From assembly GCA_019912665.1 (NCBI GenBank), contig JAIOIE010000018.1:688690-751432 (forward strand): a DNA stretch of 62,743 nt. The letters are read 5' to 3'. The position numbers and the translations under genes were made by a program. Origin of the DNA: Deltaproteobacteria bacterium (GTDB taxonomy: Bacteria > Desulfobacterota > GWC2-55-46). This document shows positions 37,360 through 45,638 of this stretch, one piece after another. The notes under the pieces were generated by a model. That model did not search any database. It had not been told where the DNA came from and worked only from the letters and a program-made list of their open reading frames with translations. Within the stretch, counting starts at the first letter, position 1, and the number at the start of each line of letters is the position of its first letter.

Positions 37360-38097
37360 TCAGCCCAGGTCGCCGAGGATGTACTGCACTATCGACATTA
37401 TAGCCAGGGCCGCGGTCTCGGCGCGGAGTATGCGCGGGCCGAGACCAGCTTTCACGAACCCGGCTCCGACGGCCTCTGCCGCCTCGCCGGGCGACAGCCC
37501 CCCTTCGGGGCCGACCAGCACCGAAACCCCATGCTTACCGCGCGCGCCCTTAAGGGCCTCCTTAAGCCCAACCGCCCCTTCCTTTTCCCAGAGAAGAAGC
37601 TTCAAATTCTCGTCATGGCCTTTCAGCGCGCCCTTTAGGTCCGGAGCGTAGTTTATTTCAGGCAGGACCGTCCTTCCGCACTGCTTGGCGGCCTCAATGG
37701 CCGCCTTCTTCCATCTCGCCTGCCTCACGGCCTCTTTATCCGAGCTTACGCGGGGTATGGTCCTTGAGGTGTTGTAGAAGCAGACCTCCCGTATCCCGAG
37801 CTCGGTCGCCTTCTGGATTATGAACTCGGGCCTGTCCCCCTTGAGAAGCGCCTGGAGGAGGACGAAATCGAGCGGGCTCTCCCTTTCACCGCTTGAACTC
37901 CCATCGATGATCACGGAGGCGGAGCTTTTGCCGACCTCCTCGATTCTCCCTGAAAGCTCAAGACCTTTACCGTTAAATAGAAAAACAGAAGCACCCGGGG
38001 CTAGCCTCAGCACCTTCTTGAGATGATAGAACTCCTCCCCGGCGACTTCCGCGCGGGTAGAGTGCTCGCTCAAGTCCTCTTTATAGAACCTTCTCAT
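37360..38097 (-). CDS. rsmE: 16S rRNA (uracil-1498-N3)-methyltransferase
   Basis: 245 residues. The SPOUT knot is shown by VSVLVGPEGGLSPGEAAEAVGAGFVKAGLGPRILRAETAALAIMSIVQYILG at the C-terminus, and the PUA-like start RFYKEDLSEHS..EEFYHLKKVLRLAPGASVFLFNG at the N-terminus; LQALLKGDRPEFIIQKATELGI lies in the middle. It methylates U1498 of 16S rRNA. It overlaps prmA by 17 bp, the order prmA-rsmE being common. Confidence 0.95.
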   Translation of the reverse strand: MRRFYKEDLSEHSTRAEVAGEEFYHLKKVLRLAPGASVFLFNGKGLELSGRIEEVGKSSASVIIDGSSSGERESPLDFVLLQALLKGDRPEFIIQKATELGIREVCFYNTSRTIPRVSSDKEAVRQARWKKAAIEAAKQCGRTVLPEINYAPDLKGALKGHDENLKLLLWEKEGAVGLKEALKGARGKHGVSVLVGPEGGLSPGEAAEAVGAGFVKAGLGPRILRAETAALAIMSIVQYILGDLG

Positions 38098-39028
38098 CGA
38101 TTGCCTTCAACGGCTTACGGAAGACGAGGGCGACCCATTCCTTTGAGGAATATGCCTTCTCAAGGACAAGGCCGGGGTATGCCCGTATTACCTCGTCTTT
38201 TTCATGCTGGAGGATCCCGGAGAGTATCAGACGGCCGCCTGGGCTTACCCGGCCGGCCAATTCAGGCGAAAGCCTTTTAAGCTCTCCTGCGAGGATGTTC
38301 GCGGCTACAAGGTGGAACCTTCCCCTGGTCCTTTCGACGAGGCGGGAGCTCAAGGCCACCTTTACCCTGTTGTGCATTGCGTTCTTACGGGCGACCTTGA
38401 CGGCCACTTCGTCTATCTCAAGGCCCACGGCCTTCCGGAACCCCAGTTTTTTGGCAGCTATGGCAAGGACTCCAGTGCCTGTGCCCACATCGAGAAAGTC
38501 CGGATTCGCCGGGAGCTTACGGTCGATTACGAGCCTTAAGAGTGCGCGGAGGCACATCTTTGTCGTAGCATGGCCGCCGGTACCGAAGGCCATGCCAGGG
38601 TCTATTTCGATTATCTTTTCACCGGGCCTCTTCGGCGATCTCTTCCAGGTGGGCCTTACGAGGACTGACCTGCCTTTATAGCTTACCCGTACGGGCCTGA
38701 GCCCCTTTTTCCATTTCTCGGACCAGTCGGTCTCCTTTAAGGTGGAGGTTGTCAGCTTCCAGCCCACGCTCCCGAGCTTACGGCGTATGTCCTTGAGCTT
38801 TGCCATTTCACCCTCGTTCAGATACGCCCTGAGCGCCGCTTCGGGCGACTTTGAAGGCGGCTCTTCGCGCGTCTCGTCCTCCCACCTGCTGTATGAAACG
38901 AGCTTGCCGGCTGCTCCCTCGTCCGCCTCTTCGAGGACGCCGGGGCTCCCTGCCTCTATGAGGGCCGCCGATACCGCGTCCCTCGACCGGGCCGGGCCTT
39001 TTGCCCGTATCTCTATCCATCCGGCCAT
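38081..39028 (-). CDS. prmA: Ribosomal protein L11 methyltransferase
   Basis: 315 residues. FGTGGHATTKMCLRALLRL near 150, FLDVGTGTGVLAIAAKKLGF near 178 (SAM loop), LEIDEVAVKVARKNA and LVAANILAGELKRLSPEL near 240 are the PrmA signatures. It trimethylates L11. The N-terminal 100 residues form the usual substrate-recognition domain but are rather divergent. Confidence 0.94.
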   Translation of the reverse strand: MAGWIEIRAKGPARSRDAVSAALIEAGSPGVLEEADEGAAGKLVSYSRWEDETREEPPSKSPEAALRAYLNEGEMAKLKDIRRKLGSVGWKLTTSTLKETDWSEKWKKGLRPVRVSYKGRSVLVRPTWKRSPKRPGEKIIEIDPGMAFGTGGHATTKMCLRALLRLVIDRKLPANPDFLDVGTGTGVLAIAAKKLGFRKAVGLEIDEVAVKVARKNAMHNRVKVALSSRLVERTRGRFHLVAANILAGELKRLSPELAGRVSPGGRLILSGILQHEKDEVIRAYPGLVLEKAYSSKEWVALVFRKPLKAIDEKVL

Positions 39029-39036
39029 TCAGGCGT

Positions 39037-39525
39037 CTACGACCTCATGTTCACGAACTGGAGGCTTATGTCCATGTCCTTGCCTTTAATGGCCTGTATG
39101 GCCTCCTGCAGGTCGTCAATCTTCTTACCGGTGACCCTTATCTGGTCGTCCATGATCTGGGTCTGCACCTTGAGTTTCAGGTCCTTTACCAGCCTCGTTA
39201 TCTCCTTGGCCTTTTCCGAGGGTATGCCCTGGCGTATCTTGAGGACCTGTTTTTTCATGCTCCCGGATGCGTCCTCGACCTTGCCGTATTCGAGGGACTT
39301 TAGGGACACCCCGCGCTTTACGAGCTTGGTCTGGAGTATGTCGAGGACGCTACGGAGCTTTCCGTCGTCATCGGCTATGACGGTTATGTCTTCCTTCTTC
39401 TCCCATTTTATCTCGCTCTTGGAGCCCTTGAAATCGTAGCGCTGCTCCATCTCCTTCGTTGCCTGGTTGACGGCGTTGTCGACCTCCTGAACGTCTGTCT
39501 TCGAGACTATATCGAATGACGGCAT
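39037..39525 (-). CDS. yajQ: YajQ family nucleotide-binding protein (DUF520)
   Basis: 162 residues, the normal family length, beginning [39 protein letters not shown] and ending [26 protein letters not shown], both diagnostic of YajQ. Some members bind cyclic di-GMP and affect transcription. It lies 8 bp upstream of prmA in the same orientation; AACGGAGGTAGGAA precedes its ATG. Confidence 0.95.
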   Translation of the reverse strand: MPSFDIVSKTDVQEVDNAVNQATKEMEQRYDFKGSKSEIKWEKKEDITVIADDDGKLRSVLDILQTKLVKRGVSLKSLEYGKVEDASGSMKKQVLKIRQGIPSEKAKEITRLVKDLKLKVQTQIMDDQIRVTGKKIDDLQEAIQAIKGKDMDISLQFVNMRS

Positions 39526-39568
39526 TTCCTACCTCCGTTCGTTTTTTTTCAAACCTGTACAGTCAGCT

Positions 39569-40210
39569 TCAGGGCCTCACGACCCGCACGCCCTGAGGAG
39601 GAGTGAAACGGAAAAGCGAATCGGGCGCGGGCGAGTTGACCTTAGTCTCCCTGAACTCCACCCTCGTTTCGGTCTCGAAGTGGTCGGTCATCTCCGTCTT
39701 TTTTATAAGGAGGCTCTTTTTATCGACTTCGAGCGCAAGGCTTTTGACGTTCGGGCTCTCCTCCCTGGGCGTAAGCACAATGCGCCATGTATCGCCTTTC
39801 GAGTCCGCAAGCCTCGCCTCGAACTCCTTTTCCAGGTTCCCGACGCCGGAGAGGAAGTCGGTTGCCATGCGGGAGGCCGCGGCATCAACGTCTCTTTCGA
39901 TAGCCTGATTAAGGTCAGGCTGGTATATCCAGACGGTCTTGCCGTCGCCCACAATGAGGTCGCCCGCAGGTTTGCTGTACTCCCAACGCATCTTCCCCGG
40001 CTTTTTGAACCAGACCTTGCCACTTGCGGTCTCAGGCCTGCCCATGCCCCTTGAGGAGACCTCCTGGCTGAAATCAGACTGAAGAGTCGTGATGGATTCG
40101 TACCTCTCCTGGAGCTTCGAGAGGACTTCCTTAAGCTCATCTGCCGATGAAATTGCGGGAATAAGGCTCAGCAAGAGAGCCGATAACATTATCCGGAGGA
40201 GGGTCTTCAT
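39569..40210 (-). CDS. lolA: Outer-membrane lipoprotein carrier protein
   Basis: 213 residues with a signal peptide (KTLLRIMLSALLLSLIPAISSADEL). The LolA fold is recognised by LQERYESITTLQSDFSQEV, KPGKMRWEYSKPAGDLIVGDGKTVWIYQPDLNQ and FRFTPPQGVRVVRP at the end. It ferries lipoproteins through the periplasm to LolB or the outer membrane. The ATG at 40210 has AAAGGA six bases upstream; a TTG two codons earlier is possible. It follows ftsK by 78 bp. Confidence 0.94.
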   Translation of the reverse strand: MKTLLRIMLSALLLSLIPAISSADELKEVLSKLQERYESITTLQSDFSQEVSSRGMGRPETASGKVWFKKPGKMRWEYSKPAGDLIVGDGKTVWIYQPDLNQAIERDVDAAASRMATDFLSGVGNLEKEFEARLADSKGDTWRIVLTPREESPNVKSLALEVDKKSLLIKKTEMTDHFETETRVEFRETKVNSPAPDSLFRFTPPQGVRVVRP

Positions 40211-40288
40211 TTCCAATCCTTTTAGTTGGATTTCCGCGGCCTGGCTGCGTATTTTCCACGGATAATCTTCAATATAGCAGAAATCCTA

Positions 40289-42433
40289 CTAAGGCGTTTT
40301 CCGGAGTAGCACTTCCCTCGGGCGGCTCCCCTGTGCAGGCCCCACCACACCCTCCTTCTCCATCTTCTCGATAATGCGGGCGGCGGTATTGTAGCCTATC
40401 CTGAACCTCCGCTGGATGTAGGAGGTCGATATCATCTCAAGCTGCGCGGCGAGCGCCACGGCCTCGTCATATCTACGGAGGAACTCTTCGCCCAGGTCCG
40501 CGTCCTCGTCGATCAGGGCGCTCTCCTCTTCCTCTATCTTCAAGTCCTCGTAGGCGGGACCGCCCTGCTTCTTCCAGAAATCCGTCACCCGTTTTATCTC
40601 GGTCTCGGAGACGTACGCGCCGTGTATCCTCTGGAGCTTCGATGTGCCGGGCGGCATAAAGAGCATGTCGCCCTGCCCTAAAAGCGTCTCGGCGCCGCCG
40701 GAGTCGATAATCGTCCTGGAATCGGTCCTCGAAGGGAGCTGGAAGGCTATCCTCGAAGGGAAGTTCGTCTTTATGAGACCAGTAACGACGTCGACCGACG
40801 GCCTCTGGGTTGCTATCATAAGGTGTATGCCGGAGGCCCTCGCCATCTGCGATAGCCTCACAAGGCATTCCTCAACGTCCTTCCCGGAGGTCATCATGAG
40901 GTCAGCGAGCTCGTCTATTATCACGACGATGAGCGGGAGCTTCTTCTCTTCGGGATTCCCGCCCTCCTCGACCATCTGGTTGTATTTATCGATATTCCTT
41001 GAGCCCTTCTCGGCCATGAGCTTGTAGCGCCGCCCCATCTCGGTGACAATGCTCTTAAGCGCGCCTGCCGCCTTCTTCGGGTCGGTTATGACCGGCGTTA
41101 TCAGATGCGGTATGCCTTCGTAAGCCGATAACTCGAGCATCTTCGGGTCCACCATGAGGAAGCGGACCTCCTCGGGGGTGGCTTTGAAGAGGACGCTCAG
41201 TATCATGGCGTTCACGGAAACGCTCTTCCCTGCGCCTGTCGCGCCGGCAACGAGAAGATGGGGCATCTTGGCGAGGTCCGCCACGTAAGGCGTCCCGGAG
41301 ATGTCTTTCCCGAGCGCGAGCGTAAGGCGCGAGCGGCTCTTTGCGAACGCAGGGCATTCGAGCATCTCACGGAGGAGTATCGTGTCCCTGGTCTGGTTCG
41401 GCACCTCTATGCCGACCACGGCCTTTCCGGGTATGGGCGCGATTATCCTAATGGACATGGCCTTCATGGCAAGGGCTAGGTCGTCGGAAAGGTTCATTAT
41501 CCTGCCGACCTTTACCCCCGGCGCGGGCTCGAACTCGTACATGGTTACGACCGGACCTGGCCTCACCTCCAATACCCGGCCGTCTATGCCGAAGTCTAGT
41601 AGCTTCCTTTCAAGGACCTGCGAGTTCAGAAGGAGGGCCTTGTCGTCGACCGAGCTGTTCCTCTTGGGCACCGGGTCGAGGAGGGTAAGGGGAGGAAGCT
41701 TGAAAGACCCCTTGGGAGTCGTGAACTCGAGCGCCTCTTCCGGCTCCTCGGCCTGCCTCTTATTGTGTATCCTGGGAGTTATTATGGCCGGGGCCCCTGC
41801 CGGCCTTTCCGGCTCCTTCGGCTTTTCCCCGTTCTTTTTCTTCGGCCTGGGCTCCGTCTCCTCTTCCGGCTCGAGTTCTTCTTCAGGCTCTTCGGACTTC
41901 GCGGCCTTCATCCTGTCGTAGACGGCCCTGAAGACGGATACGGTCGGCGGAAGGGCCTTAAGCGCTATCTGTATGACGGATAGGCCCGTAGCCACGAGGA
42001 ACGCTATCAAGAGGACCGCCGAGAGGAAGATGAACGAGCCTGTAATCCCGACGAGGCTCGTAAGGAAATCGCCCAGGATGGCGCCTGCCGCTCCCCCGTT
42101 CGAATCGATGAGATGGAGGAGGGCCGAGGACGAGAGGACGAAAAAGAGGAAGCTTACGGGCACGACCACCCTGAAACGGAAGAACCTCCGGAGGATAAGC
42201 CCCGCTGAGAGCAGAAACAGGATGAACGGGAATACGTAAGAGGTGTATCCGATGGACGCGAGAAAGGCCCAGGCCAGGTAGTCCCCTATTACCCCGCCCC
42301 AGAGCGCGCCTCTTGCGAAGGAGAAGAGGCTTACGGCGGAGTAGAGGGCCGCGGCAAAGAGGACGATGCCGATTATCTCCTGTTTGAGGCCCGCGTTACT
42401 AGTTTCTTTTTTTTTCGAAGTCGGTCTGGCCAT
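40289..42433 (-). CDS. ftsK: DNA translocase FtsK/SpoIIIE
   Basis: 714 residues from the ATG at 42433 (GGAGCAA just upstream). Four membrane segments lie within the first 180 residues, followed by an acidic/proline-rich linker (EEPEEELEPEEETEPRPKKK). The motor has Walker A GATGAGKSVSVN, Walker B VVIIDELADLMM and the ATPase sensor block ARASGIHLMIATQRPSVDVVTGLIKTNFPSRIAFQ. The C-terminal winged helix (STSYIQRRFRIGYNTAARIIEKMEKEGVV) reads KOPS-type DNA. It pumps chromosomes through the septum. Confidence 0.96.
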   Translation of the reverse strand: MARPTSKKKETSNAGLKQEIIGIVLFAAALYSAVSLFSFARGALWGGVIGDYLAWAFLASIGYTSYVFPFILFLLSAGLILRRFFRFRVVVPVSFLFFVLSSSALLHLIDSNGGAAGAILGDFLTSLVGITGSFIFLSAVLLIAFLVATGLSVIQIALKALPPTVSVFRAVYDRMKAAKSEEPEEELEPEEETEPRPKKKNGEKPKEPERPAGAPAIITPRIHNKRQAEEPEEALEFTTPKGSFKLPPLTLLDPVPKRNSSVDDKALLLNSQVLERKLLDFGIDGRVLEVRPGPVVTMYEFEPAPGVKVGRIMNLSDDLALAMKAMSIRIIAPIPGKAVVGIEVPNQTRDTILLREMLECPAFAKSRSRLTLALGKDISGTPYVADLAKMPHLLVAGATGAGKSVSVNAMILSVLFKATPEEVRFLMVDPKMLELSAYEGIPHLITPVITDPKKAAGALKSIVTEMGRRYKLMAEKGSRNIDKYNQMVEEGGNPEEKKLPLIVVIIDELADLMMTSGKDVEECLVRLSQMARASGIHLMIATQRPSVDVVTGLIKTNFPSRIAFQLPSRTDSRTIIDSGGAETLLGQGDMLFMPPGTSKLQRIHGAYVSETEIKRVTDFWKKQGGPAYEDLKIEEEESALIDEDADLGEEFLRRYDEAVALAAQLEMISTSYIQRRFRIGYNTAARIIEKMEKEGVVGPAQGSRPREVLLRKTP

Positions 42434-42482
42434 TTGCTCCGGGATGCCGGATGGCCCCTTTTGCGGGGCGGGCAAAAGCGCG

Positions 42483-43625
42483 TCAGGTGCTCTTGAACTG
42501 CTTGCTGAGGGTTATTCCCTGATACTGGTAAGACGAGCCTATCCTCGGGCCGTAGACCTTGTCCGGCACCTCGGCCATTCGTTCGAAAAAGAGCTTGCAG
42601 AAGGTCTGCCCGTCGGAGATCATGAAAGGCACGTCATGCGCCCTGACTTCGAGTACCGCCTTGGTGCCCTTGACCTCGCCTTTGGTGCCGAAACCGAAGC
42701 CCGGGTCGAAGAAGCCCGCGTAATGGGTCCGGAGCTCTCCCGAGCCCGCCTCGTAGGCGACCATCTCGGCCGCGTACCTAGTGGGTATCCGTATCCTCTC
42801 CTTGGACGAGAGTATGTAGAAGTCCTCGGGCTCGAGTATGAGCGTGCCCTTGCTGTTCCTGTATATGGGCTCCCAGAAATCGGCGATGCTGTAGTGGTTC
42901 TTCATCGTGAGGTCCACCACATGGCTGTTCCTCTTCGATTTGTAGCCGATTATGCCCTCGGAGTTCTCGCCGCTCAGGTCAACGGACATGAAGATGCCTT
43001 TCGAGACCTTGACCTCGCCGGGTGAGAGGTGCTCATCCCCGTTAAAGAGGAGGCGCGAGTCCTTGTGCAGGGCCTTGAGCTTCGAGTCCGTGAGGGCGCA
43101 CTCGCCCCTCAAGAGCCTCAGCTGCACGAGCGAGAGCCCTTCCTTGACCTTTATCGTGAAAGACCTCGGCATTACCTCGAGGTAAAGTCCTCCCTTGTAG
43201 CCGCAGGCTATGTCGTCGAACCTGGGGTTCCTGTCGGTCAGCACCCTGGCGAATATGTCGAGGCGGCCGGTAGTGGACTTGGGGTTCGCGCGGCCCCTAA
43301 CGTCCGGCGGAAGGTTGAGCTCCTCTATAAGGGGTATGAGATAGACATGGCCCTTTTCCAGGATGCCGCCGTTCGAGATATCGGACTCGTACATGACGAG
43401 GTCCGAGCCGTAGAGGTCCGGGGTGTGGAGCCGGTCGAGCACGTCCGCGTTTTCGGGCAGGAAGCTCGATATGAGCCTGTACGCCTTGGGCCCGAGCCGC
43501 AGGTCCATGCTCGCGGGCTGTATCTGGGACTCGCCTATGGGCAGTCCCTTTGAGAAGACGTGCCTTTTGGCGACGGCCCTTGCTATGGACTGGCAGCTTA
43601 AAACGCCGTGGTTTTTCTCAGACAT
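42483..43625 (-). CDS. dcd: Double-length 2'-deoxycytidine 5'-triphosphate deaminase
   Basis: 380 residues, about twice a normal Dcd, composed of two dUTPase-fold halves. The first half has QPASMDLRLG and RGRANPKSTTGRLDIF with YKGGLYLEV; the second has FFDPGFGFG and VPFMISDGQTFCKLFFERM. This long form occurs in alphaproteobacteria and some other lineages. It deaminates dCTP to dUTP for thymidylate supply; this activity is inferred from the family. It is 50 bp upstream of ftsK. Confidence 0.88.
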   Translation of the reverse strand: MSEKNHGVLSCQSIARAVAKRHVFSKGLPIGESQIQPASMDLRLGPKAYRLISSFLPENADVLDRLHTPDLYGSDLVMYESDISNGGILEKGHVYLIPLIEELNLPPDVRGRANPKSTTGRLDIFARVLTDRNPRFDDIACGYKGGLYLEVMPRSFTIKVKEGLSLVQLRLLRGECALTDSKLKALHKDSRLLFNGDEHLSPGEVKVSKGIFMSVDLSGENSEGIIGYKSKRNSHVVDLTMKNHYSIADFWEPIYRNSKGTLILEPEDFYILSSKERIRIPTRYAAEMVAYEAGSGELRTHYAGFFDPGFGFGTKGEVKGTKAVLEVRAHDVPFMISDGQTFCKLFFERMAEVPDKVYGPRIGSSYQYQGITLSKQFKST

Positions 43626-43735
43626 AGGTTTAAGGAGGTGCGGGGGACATGATACAGAAAAAGCCCCGTACTTGAAAGAATTTTATTGCTTCCGGACCTG
43701 CCGCATTGAAGCGGGCCTCTCGGATAACACGGCGA

Positions 43736-43764
43736 AAAAAAGGCCCGGAGGCCGGGCCTTTCCG
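43736..43764 (-). terminator. Rho-independent terminator of the PilZ gene
   Basis: AAAGGCCCGG (43739) pairs with CCGGGCCTTT (43752) around AGG, with an A-run on the left that is a T-run on the minus strand. Confidence 0.9.
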
Positions 43765-43787
43765 TTCTTGTTTTTTCCGAAGAGGTT

Positions 43788-44174
43788 TCAGGCTATGGCC
43801 GGCAGCTCGTCAATGAACCTCAGGCCTGCCCTGGAGATGCCGTAGAACTTCCTGGTCCAGACGACCTGCGCTGGCCTTTCCTCTCCCAGCTCCCTTAAAA
43901 AGACGTTAACTATGTCGTCCTGGTCAAAGGGCAGGTAGCCCATCATCTTTATGCCGATCCCGGTATCGGAGACGTCCACGGCCTTTGCCGGTATCCGGAC
44001 CTCGCCTTTCAGTATGTCGCAGAGCTTGAGGCTAGGGCTCCTGGCCCCGATCCTTCTTTCGCTCTCGCCGCCCTTTAGCATGAAGCCGCAGTGCGGGCAC
44101 GGCAGGTTCGGCTTCATAACCGCCGTAAAGAACGAGTTCTCGCATTTCGGGCAATTGAGCTTGTTCACGGCCAT
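43788..44174 (-). CDS. Zinc ribbon-PilZ domain protein
   Basis: 128 residues: an N-terminal zinc ribbon (CPKC near residue 8, CPHC near 31), then a PilZ-like domain with RRIGARSPSLKL (R-x3-R region) and VDVSDTGIGIKM (D/N-x-S-x2-G). The PilZ motif suggests cyclic di-GMP binding, though the arginine motif is shifted from the canonical RxxxR. It stands alone between dcd and ftsB. Function beyond c-di-GMP signalling cannot be assigned. Confidence 0.78.
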   Translation of the reverse strand: MAVNKLNCPKCENSFFTAVMKPNLPCPHCGFMLKGGESERRIGARSPSLKLCDILKGEVRIPAKAVDVSDTGIGIKMMGYLPFDQDDIVNVFLRELGEERPAQVVWTRKFYGISRAGLRFIDELPAIA

Positions 44175-44370
44175 TCCTTCCCGTGTTATTCGGCACCCGC
44201 ACTCGAGGAGAAAACGCGCCTATATCATATTAAGCGGGGAGTGCCGTGTCAACTGGTTTCGCTGGCCGGGCGGCCCTTTCTTTCATAATGGAAACAGCCG
44301 AGGCGCAGGCCGGAAGACCCCTTGACTTTTAGGGTCCTCTCTGTTACTTCTAATAATTCGGAAAGATCCC

Positions 44371-44685
44371 ATGAAAAAAAACCCGGAAGGCTTGAAAAAG
44401 AAGCGCCTTATCCTGCTTGCGGCCGTCCTTTTTTTCGGCGCGGTCGCCATCTTCGGGGAAAAGGGCTTGATCGAGCTCTATAGGGTCAATAAGGAGCTCG
44501 CCGGGATACTGGCGTACAACAAGTCCCTTGAGAAAGAGAACAGGGAGCTTGAGAAGAAGATACGCCTCCTCGAGGGCGACAGGCGCTATATAGGCCAGAT
44601 AGCCAGGGAGGAGTTGGGCAAGATCGGCCGTAACGAGGTCATATACCGGATCGAGGAGCCCGCCACCGGAGAAACACGGCCATGA
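44371..44685 (+). CDS. ftsB: Septum formation initiator, FtsB/DivIC family
   Basis: 104 residues: a short cytoplasmic start, one membrane helix at about 12-28 (LILLAAVLFFGAVAIFG), a coiled coil (VNKELAGILAYNKSLEKENRELEKKIRLLEGDRRYI) and the C-terminal EELGKIGRNEVIYRIEE typical of DivIC/FtsB. It joins FtsL and FtsQ in the divisome. It is the first gene of the rightward group leading to argS, with 122 bp to the next gene. Confidence 0.88.
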   Translation: MKKNPEGLKKKRLILLAAVLFFGAVAIFGEKGLIELYRVNKELAGILAYNKSLEKENRELEKKIRLLEGDRRYIGQIAREELGKIGRNEVIYRIEEPATGETRP

Positions 44686-44807
44686 AGGCGCTGAAAGCCC
44701 AGGAATCCGTGCACAAGCCGGCTGACCCGGCGACCTTTTTTCGGCACGTCCCTTAGCGCCACGGCATATCCGCGCATACCTCCTTACAAATTGCTGAAAA
44801 CTCGAAT

Positions 44808-45638
44808 ATGGAAAGAAAGATAAACATAGCGGGCATACAGCTTGCCTCCGTGCCCGAAAGGGAGAGGAACATCTCGAAAGCCGATATGCTTGTGGAGCTT
44901 GCCGCGAGCGAGGGCGCGAAGGTAATTGCGCTGCCGCCCCTATTCAGCTCGCACTGGTTCCCGGCTACGATAGACAACAGGAACTTCGCCCTTGCCGAGA
45001 AAGAGGACGGCCCCACGGTGACCTTCCTCAGGGAAGCGGCGATGAAACACAAGGTGGTCGTAATCGGCGGCGTTTTCGAGGAGGACGGGGACAAGTTTTA
45101 TAATACCGCCATCGTCGCGGGCCCTGACGGGCTTATCGGCAAATACCGCAAAGTCCACGTGCCTCAGATACCGCTCTGGGAGGAGCGGGCCTATTTCAGC
45201 CCCGGCGACCTGGGCTTCCCTGTATTCGAGACCCCCTACGGCAAGATCGGCGTCCTCATCTGCTGGGACGTCTTCTTTCCCGAGGGCTGGCGGGTGCTTG
45301 CCCTTAACGGGGCCGAGCTCGTGGTCGCGCTCACAGCCTCTGCGTTCGAGCACTCGCACAGGAAATGGGAACGGGCCATATCGGCGGCGGCGCACGCGAA
45401 CGGGTTTTTCGTCATCCGGGTGAACAGGGTCGGCAAGGAGGAGAAGCAGGAGTTTTACGGAAGGAGCTTCTCCGCCGGTCCTGACGGCGAGTTCATTGAA
45501 AAGCCGAGCGGCTCATCAGAAGGCATCGTCGTTTCCGAGGTCGACCTCGGAGTCGTATCAGAAGTAAGGAACGAATGGGTCTTCCTGAGGGACAGGAGGC
45601 CCGGCGAGTATATGGACATCACAAGGGGACCAAAATGA
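44808..45638 (+). CDS. Carbon-nitrogen hydrolase family protein, catalytic Glu replaced
   Basis: 276 residues of nitrilase fold, closest in layout to N-carbamoylputrescine amidases. The catalytic Lys115 (GKYRKVHVP) and Cys152 (LICWDVFFPE) are present. At the place of the first catalytic Glu (usual LPELF) the protein reads LPPLF, so residue 44 is Pro; the codons CTGCCGCCCCTA are unambiguous. The flanking SSHWFPA and the C-terminal HSHRKWERAISAAAHANGFFVIRVNR are otherwise normal. It overlaps argS by 4 bp (ATGA). Hydrolytic activity is therefore doubtful. Confidence 0.85.
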   Translation: MERKINIAGIQLASVPERERNISKADMLVELAASEGAKVIALPPLFSSHWFPATIDNRNFALAEKEDGPTVTFLREAAMKHKVVVIGGVFEEDGDKFYNTAIVAGPDGLIGKYRKVHVPQIPLWEERAYFSPGDLGFPVFETPYGKIGVLICWDVFFPEGWRVLALNGAELVVALTASAFEHSHRKWERAISAAAHANGFFVIRVNRVGKEEKQEFYGRSFSAGPDGEFIEKPSGSSEGIVVSEVDLGVVSEVRNEWVFLRDRRPGEYMDITRGPK

